Part shown: positions 45,163-54,506 of the stretch, piece by piece
Numbering within the stretch: position 1 is the stretch's first letter
How the letters are laid out: each line of letters opens with the position of its first letter
Origin: Chaenocephalus aceratus
Lineage: Eukaryota > Chordata > Actinopteri > Perciformes > Channichthyidae
DNA length: 64,000 nt
Assembly (NCBI GenBank): GCA_023974075.1
Contig: CM043790.1
Location: forward strand, 1,275,326-1,339,325
Direction of reading: 5' to 3'
Translations under genes and position numbers: made by a program
The notes under the pieces: generated by a model
What the model saw: only the letters and a program-made list of their open reading frames with translations
Told to the model about the DNA's origin: nothing
The model's database searches: none

Positions 45163-45554
45163 TTTTGCTCGATCTCAGTGCTGCATTTGATACTATCGAC
45201 CATGATATCCTATTGCAAAGACTAGAGCACTTAGTTGGCATACAGGGAACTGCTTTAGGCTGGTTTAGGTCCTATCTATCTGAACGCTCTCAGTTTGTAC
45301 GTGTTAACGATGAATCTTCCACGCAAACCAAAGTTAGCCATGGAGTGCCACAGGGCTCAGTGCTCGGACCTATTTTGTTCACATTATATATGCTTCCGTT
45401 AGGCAATATTATAAGGAATCATTCTGTAAACTTTCATTGTTATGCGGATGATACTCAACTATATTTATCAATCAAGCCTGATGAAATTAATCATCTAAAT
45501 AAAATTCAAGACTGCCTTAAGGACTTAAAAACGTGGATGACCTTAACTTTTTGA
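45163..45554 (+). pseudogene. LINE C reverse transcriptase (first frame)
   Basis: Carries LDLSAAFDTIDHDILLQRL, GWFRSYLSERSQFV, HGVPQGSVLGPILF and CYADDTQLYL (YADD at 45441-45452). It ends by frameshift at a TTTTTGA around 45547, where the next frame takes over. Confidence 0.83.
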
Positions 45555-46282
45555 TGTTAAACACGACCAAAACTGAAGTTATTGTACTTGGCCCGAAGAA
45601 TCTACGAAACAAATTATCTAAAGACATACTAACTATGGATGGCATTAATTTGGCCTCCAGTGAGACTGTAAGGAATCTTGGTGTTATATTTGATCAGGAT
45701 TTATCCTTTAACGCCCACATAAAATCAATTTCAAGGACCGCCTACTTCCATCTACGTAACATTGCAAAAATCAGGCATATCTTGCCTCAAAACGATGCAG
45801 AGAAACTAGTCCATGCATTTGTTACTTCTAGGCTGGATTATTGTAACTCTTTATTATCAGGGAGTACCAAGAAGTCAATCAAGTCGCTTCAGCTGATTCA
45901 AAATGCTGCGGCTCGTGTACTAACCAGAGTTAGGAAAAGGGACCACATTACTCCTGTTCTGGCTGCCTTACACTGGCTCCCTATAGAACACAGGATAGAA
46001 TTTAAAATTCTTCTTCTCGCCTACAAAGCCCTTAATGGGCAGGCGCCATCTTACCTTAAAGAACTCATTATACCCTACTGTCCTACTAGGGCATTGCGTT
46101 CCAAGAATGCAGGGTTGTTGGTTGTTCCTAGAATCTTTAAAAGTACAATGGGAGCCAGAGCCTTTTCTTATCAAGCTCCACATTTGTGGAATCAGCTTCC
46201 AGTTTGTGTTCGGGCGGCAGACACCCTATCCGTTTTTAAGAGTGCGCTTAAGACCTTCCTTTTTGATAAAGCTTATAGTTAG
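45533..46282 (+). pseudogene. LINE C reverse transcriptase, C-terminal part (second frame)
   Basis: Continues LINE C after a single frameshift, with FLMLNTTKTEVIVLGP, LGVIFDQDLSF, SRLDYCNSLL, HWLPIEHRI and a KTFLFDKAYS end, all landmarks of the L2 C-terminal region. Followed by a 3' UTR and tail to 46878. Confidence 0.83.
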
Positions 46283-46878
46283 GGCTGATTAGATTCAGCC
46301 CCTAGTTTTGCTGATATAGGCTTAGTTTGTCGGGGGACATCTTACTTCTTCCTTCTCTCTGTCTATACCCGTGTACACTCATGTTCCGATTAACCCAGCT
46401 TCCCCAAATGTCTTTCTTTTTGGTGTCTATATATACGCTGGGATCCGGAGTCATGGATGATCCTGCGGTCCTGTGTCCTGGATCGCGAGCGCTGGATCTT
46501 GAGTCGTGGCTGTGGTCCTGGATCATAGGTCCTGGATGGATATCCTCGTGGATTCATCTTCCTATTATACACACATGCATTTCCAAACATTTGGACTACC
46601 TATGTTGCAAATGTATTATCTTTTCAATTTACACACGGCATCTATTGCACGTCTGTCCGTCCTGGGAGAGGGATCCCTCCTCTGTTGCTCTCCCTGAGGT
46701 TTCTCCCATTTTTCCCTTTAAACTGGGTTTTCTTTGGAAGTTTTTCCTTGTACGATGTGAGGGTCTAAGGACAGAGGGTGTCGTATTGTCATACTGATAT
46801 TCTGTACACACTGTGAAGACCACTGAGACAAATGTAACATTTGTGATATTGGGCTATATAAATAAACATTGATTGATT

Positions 46879-47345
46879 GATGCTGTGGTAAGGCACGGAG
46901 GTAGCTCATTACGGATCTCACCGGTTGATATCGATTTTATTGCTTTCCAAAATTTCCTAGGATTATTTAGGTTTTCTGTGGTAACTGACAAATAGTACTT
47001 CGACTTTGCACTTTTGACATTTGAAGTGAAGCTATTTCTTAGCTGCCTAAAACACAGCCATTCTATCTCTGAGCCTGATTTCCTAGCCTTTGCCCAGGCC
47101 TTGTTTCTCTCATGAAGGAGACTAGACAGTTCAGCAGAAAACCAAGGATTGTCTCGTCCCTTTACTCTAAATTTACGCAGGGGTGCATGTCTATCAATGA
47201 TCTCCATAAAACCAAGATAAAAATAAGACCATGCGGTTTCTACATCAGCACACAGATCGATTTTACCCCAATCAAAATCAAACAGATCATGCACAAAACC
47301 CTGCTCCACAAAATGTTTTTGGCTCTCTTGATGATAATGCGAGGT
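46879..47345 (-). pseudogene. LINE B ORF2, connector between endonuclease and RT
   Basis: Frame with RHAPLRKFRVKGRDNPWFSA and KFWKAIKSI motifs, a standard linker in CR1/Rex1-group LINEs. A frame change near 47300 separates it from the endonuclease ORF, and LINE C interrupts it at 46878. Confidence 0.78.
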
Positions 47346-48150
47346 TTAACCTTTTGGACCTTAGTGTCCCTAATTGTGGCTACAACACAGTGATCGCTCA
47401 GATCATTTGCAAATACTCCCACAGAAGAATATTTATGGGGAAAATTAGTTAAAATGAGATCAATTAGGGAGGATTTATTAGGGGACTTAATATTTGGGCG
47501 AGTAGGACTGTCCACAATCTGAGTAACATTCAATGAGATACAAAGGTTTTTAAAATCCTCTGACACTGCAGTTAACCAGTCCCAGTTAAAATATCCAAGT
47601 AGCACTATTTCCTTGTAGTCTAGTTGTGATAAAAGATTTGCTAGTGAAGACAAGGAGTCTTTGACAGCTGAGGGGGGTCTGTAACAACTCACTACCATGA
47701 CCTGTTGACCCTTTGCCACTTCTATATTTAAGGCTAAAAATTCAAATTGCTTACTGATCGATTTGGAAACTAATGTGGTTACACTGAACTTATTCTTAAC
47801 ATAAATTGCAACGCCACCACCTTTATTAGGCCGGTCGGTACGATACACATTAAAACCATTTAAGGCAATGTCAGAGGCCAAAATAGACTTATTTAGCCAT
47901 GTTTCTGATAAAACAATGACGTCAGCGTCAGTCGATTTTGCCCAGATACGGACAAAATCTAGTTTACCTAACAGACTGCGCACATTCAAGTGGATGAAAC
48001 CCAACCCAGACTTAGCTTTAAAATCAGCAGGAGTAGCGATCTGACTATTACTACTGGGCGGACCAGGGTTAGGTTGTACATTTCCTGACAGTAATAACAA
48101 AAAAAAAAACAGGCATCTTTTCCTCTTAAATGACACACATACATTGTCAT
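47300..48150 (-). pseudogene. LINE B ORF2, leader with 2A-like motif and endonuclease
   Basis: Begins in a basic and then leucine-rich stretch (KRKRCLFFFLLLLS) leading to GNVQPNPGP, a close match to the 2A-like consensus except Asn for Asp and Gln for Glu. The endonuclease follows, with HLNVRSLLGKLD, LSETWL, CYRPPSA, LLGYFNWDW and LSDHCVV. The usual catalytic GDFN reads GYFN. The open frame extends to 48211, but the extra residues are antisense LINE A, so the real 5' end is near 48150. Confidence 0.8.
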
Positions 48151-48476
48151 CTAAAGCAGCCTCCCTCTCCTCTGTCATCATCCTGTTGGACCTGTCTGCT
48201 GCATTCGACACAGTGAACCATCAGATCCTCCTTCGCACTCTCCAAGAACTTGGAGTATCAGGCTCTGCACTTTCCCTCCTCACCTCATACCTCAACGACC
48301 GCACCTACAGGGTAACTTGGAGAGGGTCCGAGTCCGACCCTTGTCAATTAATTACAGGGGTCCCTCAGGGCTCTGTTCTTGGTCCCCTCCTCTTCTCCCT
48401 GTACACAAACTCGCTCGGATCTGTCATTAGCCTAATGGTTTTTCATACCACTGCTACGCTGACGACACCCAATTAA
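48151..48476 (+). pseudogene. LINE A reverse transcriptase, first frame
   Basis: Encodes LDLSAAFDTVNHQILLRTL, SYLNDRTYRV and TGVPQGSVLGPLLFSLY. The frame fails at about 48436, just before the YADD motif, which is found in the next frame at 48455-48466. Confidence 0.83.
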
Positions 48477-49306
48477 TTCTGTCCTTTCCCCGCTCAGAGA
48501 CCCAGGTCGTCGCACGCATCTCTGCTTGTTTAGCTGACATCTCTCAGTGGATGTCCGCTCATCATCTCAAGCTCAACCTTGACAAGACTGAAGTGCTTTT
48601 CCTTCCAGGAAAAGATTGTCCCTCTCTTGACCTAACTATCAACATCGGCCCCTCTGTTGTTTCCCCGACTCAGACTGCAAGGACTCTGGGTGTGACCCTG
48701 GATAACAACCTGTCCTTCACTGCAAACATCGCTGCTACAACCCGCTGCTGCAGATACACGCTTTACAACATCAGGAAGATACGCCCCCAGCTGACCCAGA
48801 AATCGACGCAGGTTCTGGTCCAGGCTCTCGTCACCTCACGCCTAGACTACTGCAACTCCCTCCTGGCTGGTCTACCTGCATGTGCCATCCGACCTCTGCA
48901 GCTCATTCAGAATGCAGCGGCTCGTCTGGTCTTCAACCTTCCTACATTTCCCCACACCACTCCGCTCCTCCGCTCCCTTCACTGGCTTCCGGTAACTGCT
49001 AGAATTCACTTCAAGATACTGGTACTTGCGTACCATGCTGCGAATGGATCTGGCCCTTCCTACATCCAGGACATGGTTAAACCGTACACCCCAGCGCGTG
49101 CACTTCGCTCTGCATCAGCCAAACGACTCGCTGCACCCTCGCTGCGAGGGGGACCCAAGTTCCCATCAGCAAAAACACGTGGGTTTGCTATCCTGGCTCC
49201 AAGATGGTGGAATGAGCTCCCCATTGAAATCAGGACAGCAGAAAGCTTACACACCTTCCGGCGCAGACTGAAAACTCATCTCTTTCGACTCCACTTCGAG
49301 CGATAG
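48437..49306 (+). pseudogene. LINE A reverse transcriptase (YADD) and C-terminal region
   Basis: After a frameshift this frame runs from CYADDTQLIL through HHLKLNLDKTEVLF, TLGVTLDNNLSFTANI, SRLDYCNSLLAGLP, HWLPVTARIHFKIL and a RRRLKTHLFRLHFER end. It is complete to a normal L2 stop. Confidence 0.85.
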
Positions 49307-49526
49307 AATGACTAACAAAGTACTGCTAACAGAGCACTTATATACTAATAAAGGACTGGCTTATCTAAAGCCAGTTGAGTGGCACTTGAAATGTTTGGCT
49401 CTATGAAACCTGATGTTCTTATATGATTCTGTTTTCTTCAAGGTTGTGTCTTCCTGGTCGAATGTACTTATTGTAAGTCGCTTTGGATAAAAGCGTCAGC
49501 TAAATGCAATGTAATGTAATGTAATG

Positions 49527-49769
49527 ATAGCTAGCCAGGGCTCTTTCCCCACCCTCCGTTGCTATTTCCTGCTCTGTCTCATGTTTGGTTACTTCCCTAC
49601 CTCCTTTACTGGTACCGATACATGTGTTAAATGTAGTATAGTTGTTAGGTTGGAGCCATAGAAGCCCGGCTCCACATTTTAGAAAGTAACTCAGCTACAG
49701 TAAAGCCCATCTTGGAATTGGGTCCTACCTCCTAAGTGTCTGAGTTCTTAACAGAACGAACTGACCATT
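49527..49769 (+). other. Leader of the proline-rich ORF, LTR-retroelement-like
   Basis: Resembles the LTR/leader region of fish Ty3/gypsy-type elements: a GAAGCCCGGCTCC block near 49660, then TTGGAATTGGGTCCTACC (about 49711), and a short leader ending in GAACTGACCATT before ATG at 49770. A paired downstream LTR was not found, so this is a suggestion. Confidence 0.35.
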
Positions 49770-51179
49770 ATGGACCCAGCAGATTCGGGGTTTTTGATGC
49801 TACAGGCGGAACGTCTTGGGTACTCTCTGGAGTACATTTTTTATACGTGGAATGGCGCCTCATCTAGACGGGGTAGAGAGGCTGTGTTGAAGGAGGCACG
49901 TCAGGAGGTTGCTCGCAAGCCCTGGCTCAGGAGCATGTTGCCTCAGTGGCTACAACTTTTCACAAGTTGTCCTGAGGACTTGTCCGAAGCCTCTAACCCT
50001 TTCCTGGGGTATGACCAGGCCTTGGGAGGCCCACGGATCCTCCAAAGAATCTCTAGGAGACGCAAGACCAAGATTCCAGCCCGTGCTCCAGTGGTTCCGG
50101 TTCCAGTGCCGGCCCACAGAGCCATGTTTCCGGCTCCAGTCCTGGCCCCAGCAGCCATGGTTCCAGCCTCAGTCCTGGCCCCAGCAGCCATGGTTCCGGC
50201 CCCAGTTTCGGCCCCTGCTGCCATGTTTCTGGTCCCAGTCTCGGCTCCAGTACTGGCTCCCCGGCCGAAGCCAGCCCCCCGTGTCATGTCAGTGGTTCGG
50301 CCCACTCCAGCTCCCCGTGTCCTGTCGACGTACCGGCCGACTCCAGCACCCCGTGTCCTGTCGACGTACCGGCCGACTCCAGCAACTCGTCTCCTGTTGG
50401 CTCTCCGGCCGACGTCAGCTCCCCGTGTCCTGTCGGCATACGGACCGACACAAGTCACCTCTCGAGTCCCCTCTCAAGTCACCTCTCAAGGCACCTCTCA
50501 AGTATCTTCTCGAGTCCCCTCTCAAGTCTCCTCTCGAGTTCCCTCTCAAGTCCCTACCCAATGTCCTGGTCCGTTGGAGGTTCCGCTGGGGGCCCTGCCA
50601 ACCCTATGTCCTATGCCGTTGGAGGCCCCGACGACTACTGTTCTGCCGGGGGTCCTGCCAACCCTATGTCCTGTGTCGTTGGAGGCCCCGACGACTACTG
50701 TTCTGCCGGGGGTCCTGCCAACCCTATGTCCTGTGCCGTTGGAGGCCCCGCCGACTACTCTTCTGCCGGGGGTCCTGCCAATCCTATGTTCTGTGCCGTT
50801 GGAGACCCCGCCGACTACTCATCTGCCGGGGGTCCAGTCAACCCTACGTCCTGTGCCGTTGGAGGCCCCGCCGACTACTCTTCTGCCGGGGGTCCGGCCA
50901 ACCCTATGCCCTGTGCCGTTGGAGGCCCCGCCGACTACTCCTCTGCCGGGGGTCCTGCCAATCCTATGTTCTGTGCCGTTGGAGATCCCGCCGACTAATC
51001 TTCTGCCGGGGGTCCTGCCAACCCTATGTCCTGTGCTGTTGGCGGTCCAGCCGACACCTGTTTCGTCGGGGGCCCTGCCAACTCCATGTCCGTCCATGGT
51101 CTCATCTACGCCTGACCCGCCAGGGGTTCCACCAGCTCCTGCCCGTCCTTGTGCACGGTCTCCTGAGTTCCCCAGCTGA
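49770..51179 (+). CDS. Proline-rich repetitive protein, probably retroelement-derived
   Basis: 469 codons from ATG 49770. Residues 1-105 are non-repetitive (MDPADSGFLMLQAERLGYSL, then a basic segment ending RRRKTK). The MDPAD start is shared with Gag of many fish Ty3/gypsy elements. Residues 106-160 hold PAPVxAPAAM repeats, about 165-225 PTPAPRVLSTYR repeats, about 230-265 SSRVPSQV repeats, and about 270-430 eight 20-residue units like PLEAPPTTLLPGVLPTLCPV encoded by a 60-bp repeat. There is no zinc knuckle, protease or polymerase. A long alternative frame (49909-51489) arises from the same repeats. Function unknown; likely a domesticated or non-autonomous element product. Confidence 0.5.
   Translation: MDPADSGFLMLQAERLGYSLEYIFYTWNGASSRRGREAVLKEARQEVARKPWLRSMLPQWLQLFTSCPEDLSEASNPFLGYDQALGGPRILQRISRRRKTKIPARAPVVPVPVPAHRAMFPAPVLAPAAMVPASVLAPAAMVPAPVSAPAAMFLVPVSAPVLAPRPKPAPRVMSVVRPTPAPRVLSTYRPTPAPRVLSTYRPTPATRLLLALRPTSAPRVLSAYGPTQVTSRVPSQVTSQGTSQVSSRVPSQVSSRVPSQVPTQCPGPLEVPLGALPTLCPMPLEAPTTTVLPGVLPTLCPVSLEAPTTTVLPGVLPTLCPVPLEAPPTTLLPGVLPILCSVPLETPPTTHLPGVQSTLRPVPLEAPPTTLLPGVRPTLCPVPLEAPPTTPLPGVLPILCSVPLEIPPTNLLPGVLPTLCPVLLAVQPTPVSSGALPTPCPSMVSSTPDPPGVPPAPARPCARSPEFPS
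50581..51060. repeat. 60-bp in-frame minisatellite, 8 units
   Basis: Units share GGGGGTCCTGCCAACCCTAT and TGCCGTTGGAGGCCCCG blocks. 60 is a multiple of 3, so the frame is kept through all units and substitutions dominate over indels. Confidence 0.93.
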
Positions 51180-51320
51180 GGACTCCACCATGGGCTCTGC
51201 CTTGTCCCCGGGCCGTCCGCCCGAGAACTCCACCATGAACTCTGCCTTGCCCCTGGGCCGTCCGCCCGAGACACCCATCATGGACTGTGCTTTGCTTCTG
51301 GGTTGTCGTCCCGGACCCCC

Positions 51321-51571
51321 TCCACCCACTCTTTTGGATTTTTTTTTTTGTACGTCCTGTCTGTCGTTAATTTCCCTGGTGTGTCTAATTTCTAATTCCG
51401 AAACAAATTTGATGTCAAAAATGTCGGTGTTTAAAATTCGATGTCCAAAATTGCGATGCAACATCATCCGGGCTACTCAGACAGGATAAGCAATCGAGCC
51501 TGAATGCAATCAAACCGACTACTGGCCTCTCAGAGCCAAGCGGCGAACACCGGGACAGAGTGCGGTGAAGC
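51321..51571. other. Non-coding stretch after the proline-rich ORF
   Basis: T-rich start (51340-51350) and then unique-looking sequence. It may be the 3' part of the same element. No features supported. Confidence 0.3.
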
Positions 51572-51687
51572 CCAATGCTAAAGCTAAAGCTCAGTTGGAT
51601 GCTAGTCAATCGGAAGCTATTGGTACCTGTTTATGTGGATGATTATGTAAATGATGCTGTATGATGTCCTTTTGTTGTTCTATTTAT

Positions 51688-51695
51688 GTTTTTAT
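51688..51695. repeat. 8-bp target-site duplication, left (GTTTTTAT)
   Basis: Identical to 52822-52829. The LINE B sequence is continuous across one copy. Confidence 0.92.
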
Positions 51696-52821
51696 TAGTG
51701 CTGTCAAAATTATCGCGTTAACGGCGGTAATTAATTTTTTGAATTAATTGCGTTAAAATTAGTGCTGTCAAAATTATCGCGTTAACGGCGGTAATTTTTT
51801 TTTTTAATTAATTGCGTTAAAATATTTAACGCATTTAACGCATGTGCAGAATGGCCCGCCCCATACATGCCACCAGTGGCAGCGCCAGAGTATGGCTGGG
51901 GTAGGCTACACCCATCCCAAGAAATGGCTTAGCCCCACCATGAAAAATGATGTGAAAGTAAGCAAAATAAAGTCTGCCAACTCGCGCGGAGTAAATTGCA
52001 CAGACAGCAGTTAGTAAGATTGATTTCAGTAGCCATGGTTTTGAAAACTTTTGTCACGTAGTGATCATCTTCTCAATAGAACATCTTTGATAACGGCGTG
52101 GTGTTGTTGCAGGAAGTCCCGACGGAGAATACTTTTGCTGTAGTACAGGGCAGAGCCATATAATAGTAATAATATGGCTCTGGTACAGGGGTGCACATAA
52201 CTGGTACACAGGTTATGTGCGTAATCTGAAATGCGTACCGTCACTTGTGTCACAAAGCGCATTTGCGTACCGACGTACTTGTGAAGCTTTTCCAGAAGGC
52301 GGTTAGATCACCGGACGACAGAGTCGGTCTCCGTGTGCACAGACAGGGCTGCTGTTAACGTCGGTCTGTACAACGGAACTGTGCCAAAACTACGCCAAAC
52401 GGCTGCGGAGGGATACTCCCCCCTTCACTGGAGAACTGCGCTAAAACAGCTGATCACAACGTTCACACTCTGTGGTCACGAAGTACTCCACTAGCCCCCC
52501 CCCCCCCCTCTGTCGACTTTCCTGAAGTACTCCCCCGTTGATAGAAATCAACACGTAATGAATTAAGACCCCACGGTTTGATGATTGATAGGTGTGTGGG
52601 TTGTCTTTCATTTTGACACGCAGAAAAACTTTATAATAAACATAGATACTGTATGTTAAGTGGATATATCCGCCTTCTTTCATTTATCTTTCCATTCCCA
52701 CAACAATATACATAAATAAATGGCATATTTTGGACATAGTTCGAATGGTGATTAATCATGATTAATTAATTTTTAAGCTGTGATTAATCTGATTAAAAAT
52801 TGTAATCGTTTGACAGCCCTA
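51696..52821. mobile_element. Non-autonomous hAT element (TAGTGCTGTC...CAGCCCTA)
   Basis: 1126 bp with 8-bp target-site duplication GTTTTTAT. Same end type as 6933-8006. The first ~65 bp of the left end (TGCTGTCAAAATTATCGCGT, TTAACGGCGGTAATT) are present twice in tandem (about 51696-51760 and 51761-51825). The interior has no transposase ORF. Confidence 0.87.
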
Positions 52822-52829
52822 GTTTTTAT
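52822..52829. repeat. 8-bp target-site duplication, right (GTTTTTAT)
   Basis: Matches 51688-51695. Confidence 0.92.
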
Positions 52830-52925
52830 GTTTCATGTGGAACTACTTGAGCAGGTCTTCCTTGAAAAAGAGATCAATGATCTCAATGGGATTTATCTGT
52901 ATAAATAAAGGTTTGAAATGAAATG

Positions 52926-53269
52926 AATGCTGCAAACCGTAGGCGATGGATGCAGATGGGAGCAATTCCCGTAGACCTCATGTTAAAATGTCCAACTTAA
53001 CATCAGAAAATGAACATGTTTCTAGCCTGGATCCATAAAAACATATTCTGTATATAGTTAGATTCCCCCTTCATGACAACGGGACTGCTGCTCCTAGCTC
53101 CTCTGTCTCACTGCTAGCTCCGTTAACTCCGTTAGGTCCATTGGCTCCGTGATGCTACAGCGGCTCAGCTCATGAGGAGAACACTACTTGAACTCGGCCC
53201 TGTTTGTTGTGTTGGTTCCTGGTGGACTATTCGTCATGCAAATATAGGATTTATCTGCGGTTAAAACAG
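52926..53269. other. Non-coding stretch, nothing recognised
   Basis: No features supported. Confidence 0.35.
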
Positions 53270-53277
53270 ACCGTCCA
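53270..53277. repeat. 8-bp target-site duplication, left (ACCGTCCA)
   Basis: Identical to 54499-54506. Confidence 0.9.
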
Positions 53278-54498
53278 TAGGGTGACCAGATGTCCCGCTT
53301 TGCGCGGGACTGCACAGCATTTTCACGACTTTTGGTGCGTCCCGCAAATTGAGACGATGTCCCGCATATTTCATTTTGATTGGCTAAAACCCTTTTCTTT
53401 AAAATCAGATTCTTCCAATGGCTGTTGAGAAAGCAGGGAAGGCTATCATCAGGGGGCTGTGTTTGCTGTCAATCAAACTGTAACACACGGCGGGTGCTGG
53501 TCAAGTGTTAACCAATGAGAGTAACTCACTCACACACCCCCCGCCAAACAACAACGAACGCAGGCGACGCAGCAGGTTATGGAAAATGGAGGAAACTGAA
53601 ACTACAGCTAAGAAGAAAAGAAGATGCACATACAACAAAGACTGGGAAGACACTTACCCGTGGGTGCAGCCAGTGCAGGGCGACTCTCAGAGATTTTGTT
53701 GCAATCTTTGCAAGAGTAATTTTTAAATTTCACATGGCAGTGAATACGACGTCAAAAGACACAGAGAATGCGATTCTCACAAGAAACGTGTCGCTCAAAA
53801 AGAGACATCCCACTGACCCACTCTATGGAGACATTCCTACTCAAACCAAAAAATGATGGCCACTCAGACAAGGTGACAGCAGCAGAAATAACCAGTGTTT
53901 ACCACAGTGCAACACTCCCATTCATACCGGTCAAATGACTGGTAACAAGCTAGCGCCGACCATTTTTCCAGACTCTGAGATAGTAAAGAAAATGTCATGT
54001 GGTCGTACAAAAGCAGCGTCCATAATAACAGATGTGCTTGCCCCTGCCTCTGTGGAGAGTTGTTTGACAGAGTCAAAGACACCAGTGGTTCTAGGTGACA
54101 GAAGGCCCACCTTCTGTTGCTGTGATGGACAAAACTGAAAGCTATTTTATTTTGTGTATTATTATGTTTCTGTTCCCTCCTGGCCAGTGTTGGTTTTATT
54201 TTATCTATTAATTTATGTTGTGCCTACTTGTACAGGTAATACACAAGTTGAATTAAGAAGATGCATTTCTAAACACTTGAAGTGAATAATGCCTGCTGCC
54301 TTGGTTAGCCTTAGTTTACTTTTCTTTATTTAAAAACTGCATTTTGACTTCACTTTCTGCTCAGTTGTTATATATTTGTTACGTTTTTTTCCGGGGGTTG
54401 GGGGGTGCTGTTGAGAGGGTGTCCCACATTGTCCCACATTGTCCCACACAACCATACTCCTTGTCCCACATTTGGTTTGTTGGGATCTGGTCACCCTA
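53278..54498 (+). mobile_element. hAT element (TAGGGTGACC ends), internally deleted
   Basis: 1221 bp, starts TAGGGTGACCAGATGTCCC and ends GATCTGGTCACCCTA, with a perfect 8-bp duplication ACCGTCCA. It retains the N-terminal zinc-finger region of a transposase (53586 onward) but no catalytic core. It also has repeated CACATTGTCCCACATTGTCC near its right end. Confidence 0.85.
53586..53830 (+). pseudogene. hAT transposase N-terminus, BED/C2H2-like zinc finger (frameshifted)
   Basis: Starts MEETETTAKKKRRCTYNKDW and reaches FCCNLCKSNF, a C-x2-C knuckle, before a stop at 53724-53726. Another frame continues with DVKRHRECDSHKK, supplying the H-x4-H half expected of this finger. One frameshift therefore splits the domain. 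No downstream catalytic domain is present. The finger would have bound the transposon ends. Confidence 0.6.
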
Positions 54499-54506
54499 AC
54501 CGTCCA
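54499..54506. repeat. 8-bp target-site duplication, right (ACCGTCCA)
   Basis: Matches 53270-53277. Confidence 0.9.

Larger units (their letters stand above)
45163..46878 (+). mobile_element. LINE C (L2/Maui-like), 5'-truncated, inside LINE B
   Basis: 1716 bp on the plus strand. It starts abruptly within the reverse transcriptase at VLLDLSAAFDTIDHD and ends with GGCTATATAAATAAACATTG and (TTGA)n, a typical L2/Maui-type 3' end. 5' truncation is normal for LINEs. It disrupts LINE B and is therefore the youngest of the three. Confidence 0.85.
43284..48150 (-). mobile_element. LINE B (Rex1/CR1-like), minus strand, interrupted by LINE C
   Basis: Runs on the minus strand from about 48150 (5') to 43284 (3'). 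It carries a 2A-like leader, endonuclease, reverse transcriptase, C-terminal region and a 3' UTR ending in AATAAAGGTTTGAAATGAAA repeats. LINE C (45163-46878) sits inside it. Removing LINE C rejoins the frame without loss (LTTAS then GSISDR). A second 3'-end copy of the family lies at 51572-52925. It sits within LINE A. Confidence 0.82.
48151..49526 (+). mobile_element. LINE A, 3' part (L2 clade): RT, C-terminus, 3' tail
   Basis: Resumes with KAASLSSVIILLDLSAAFDT and continues to the stop at 49304-49306. The L2-type 3' end follows (GTCGCTTTGGATAAAAGCGT then CAGCTAAATG and repeated TGTAA). It is homologous to the fragment in gata5 intron 2 (28049-28372). Confidence 0.85.
51572..52925 (+). mobile_element. 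LINE B family 3'-end fragment, split by a hAT element
   Basis: 51572-51695 and 52830-52925 together match the minus-strand 3' end of LINE B (43284-43500). Shared landmarks are GTTGGATGCTAGTCAATC, ACCTGTTTATGTGGA, GTGGAACTACTTGAG and the AATAAAGGTTTGAAATGAAA tail. The hAT element at 51696-52821 lies between them. Confidence 0.85.

Noticed and set aside
48151..48211. N-terminal extension MSNAADRSNRMMTEERE of the LINE B ORF
   Set aside because: It is the antisense of LINE A's reverse-transcriptase segment, not part of LINE B.
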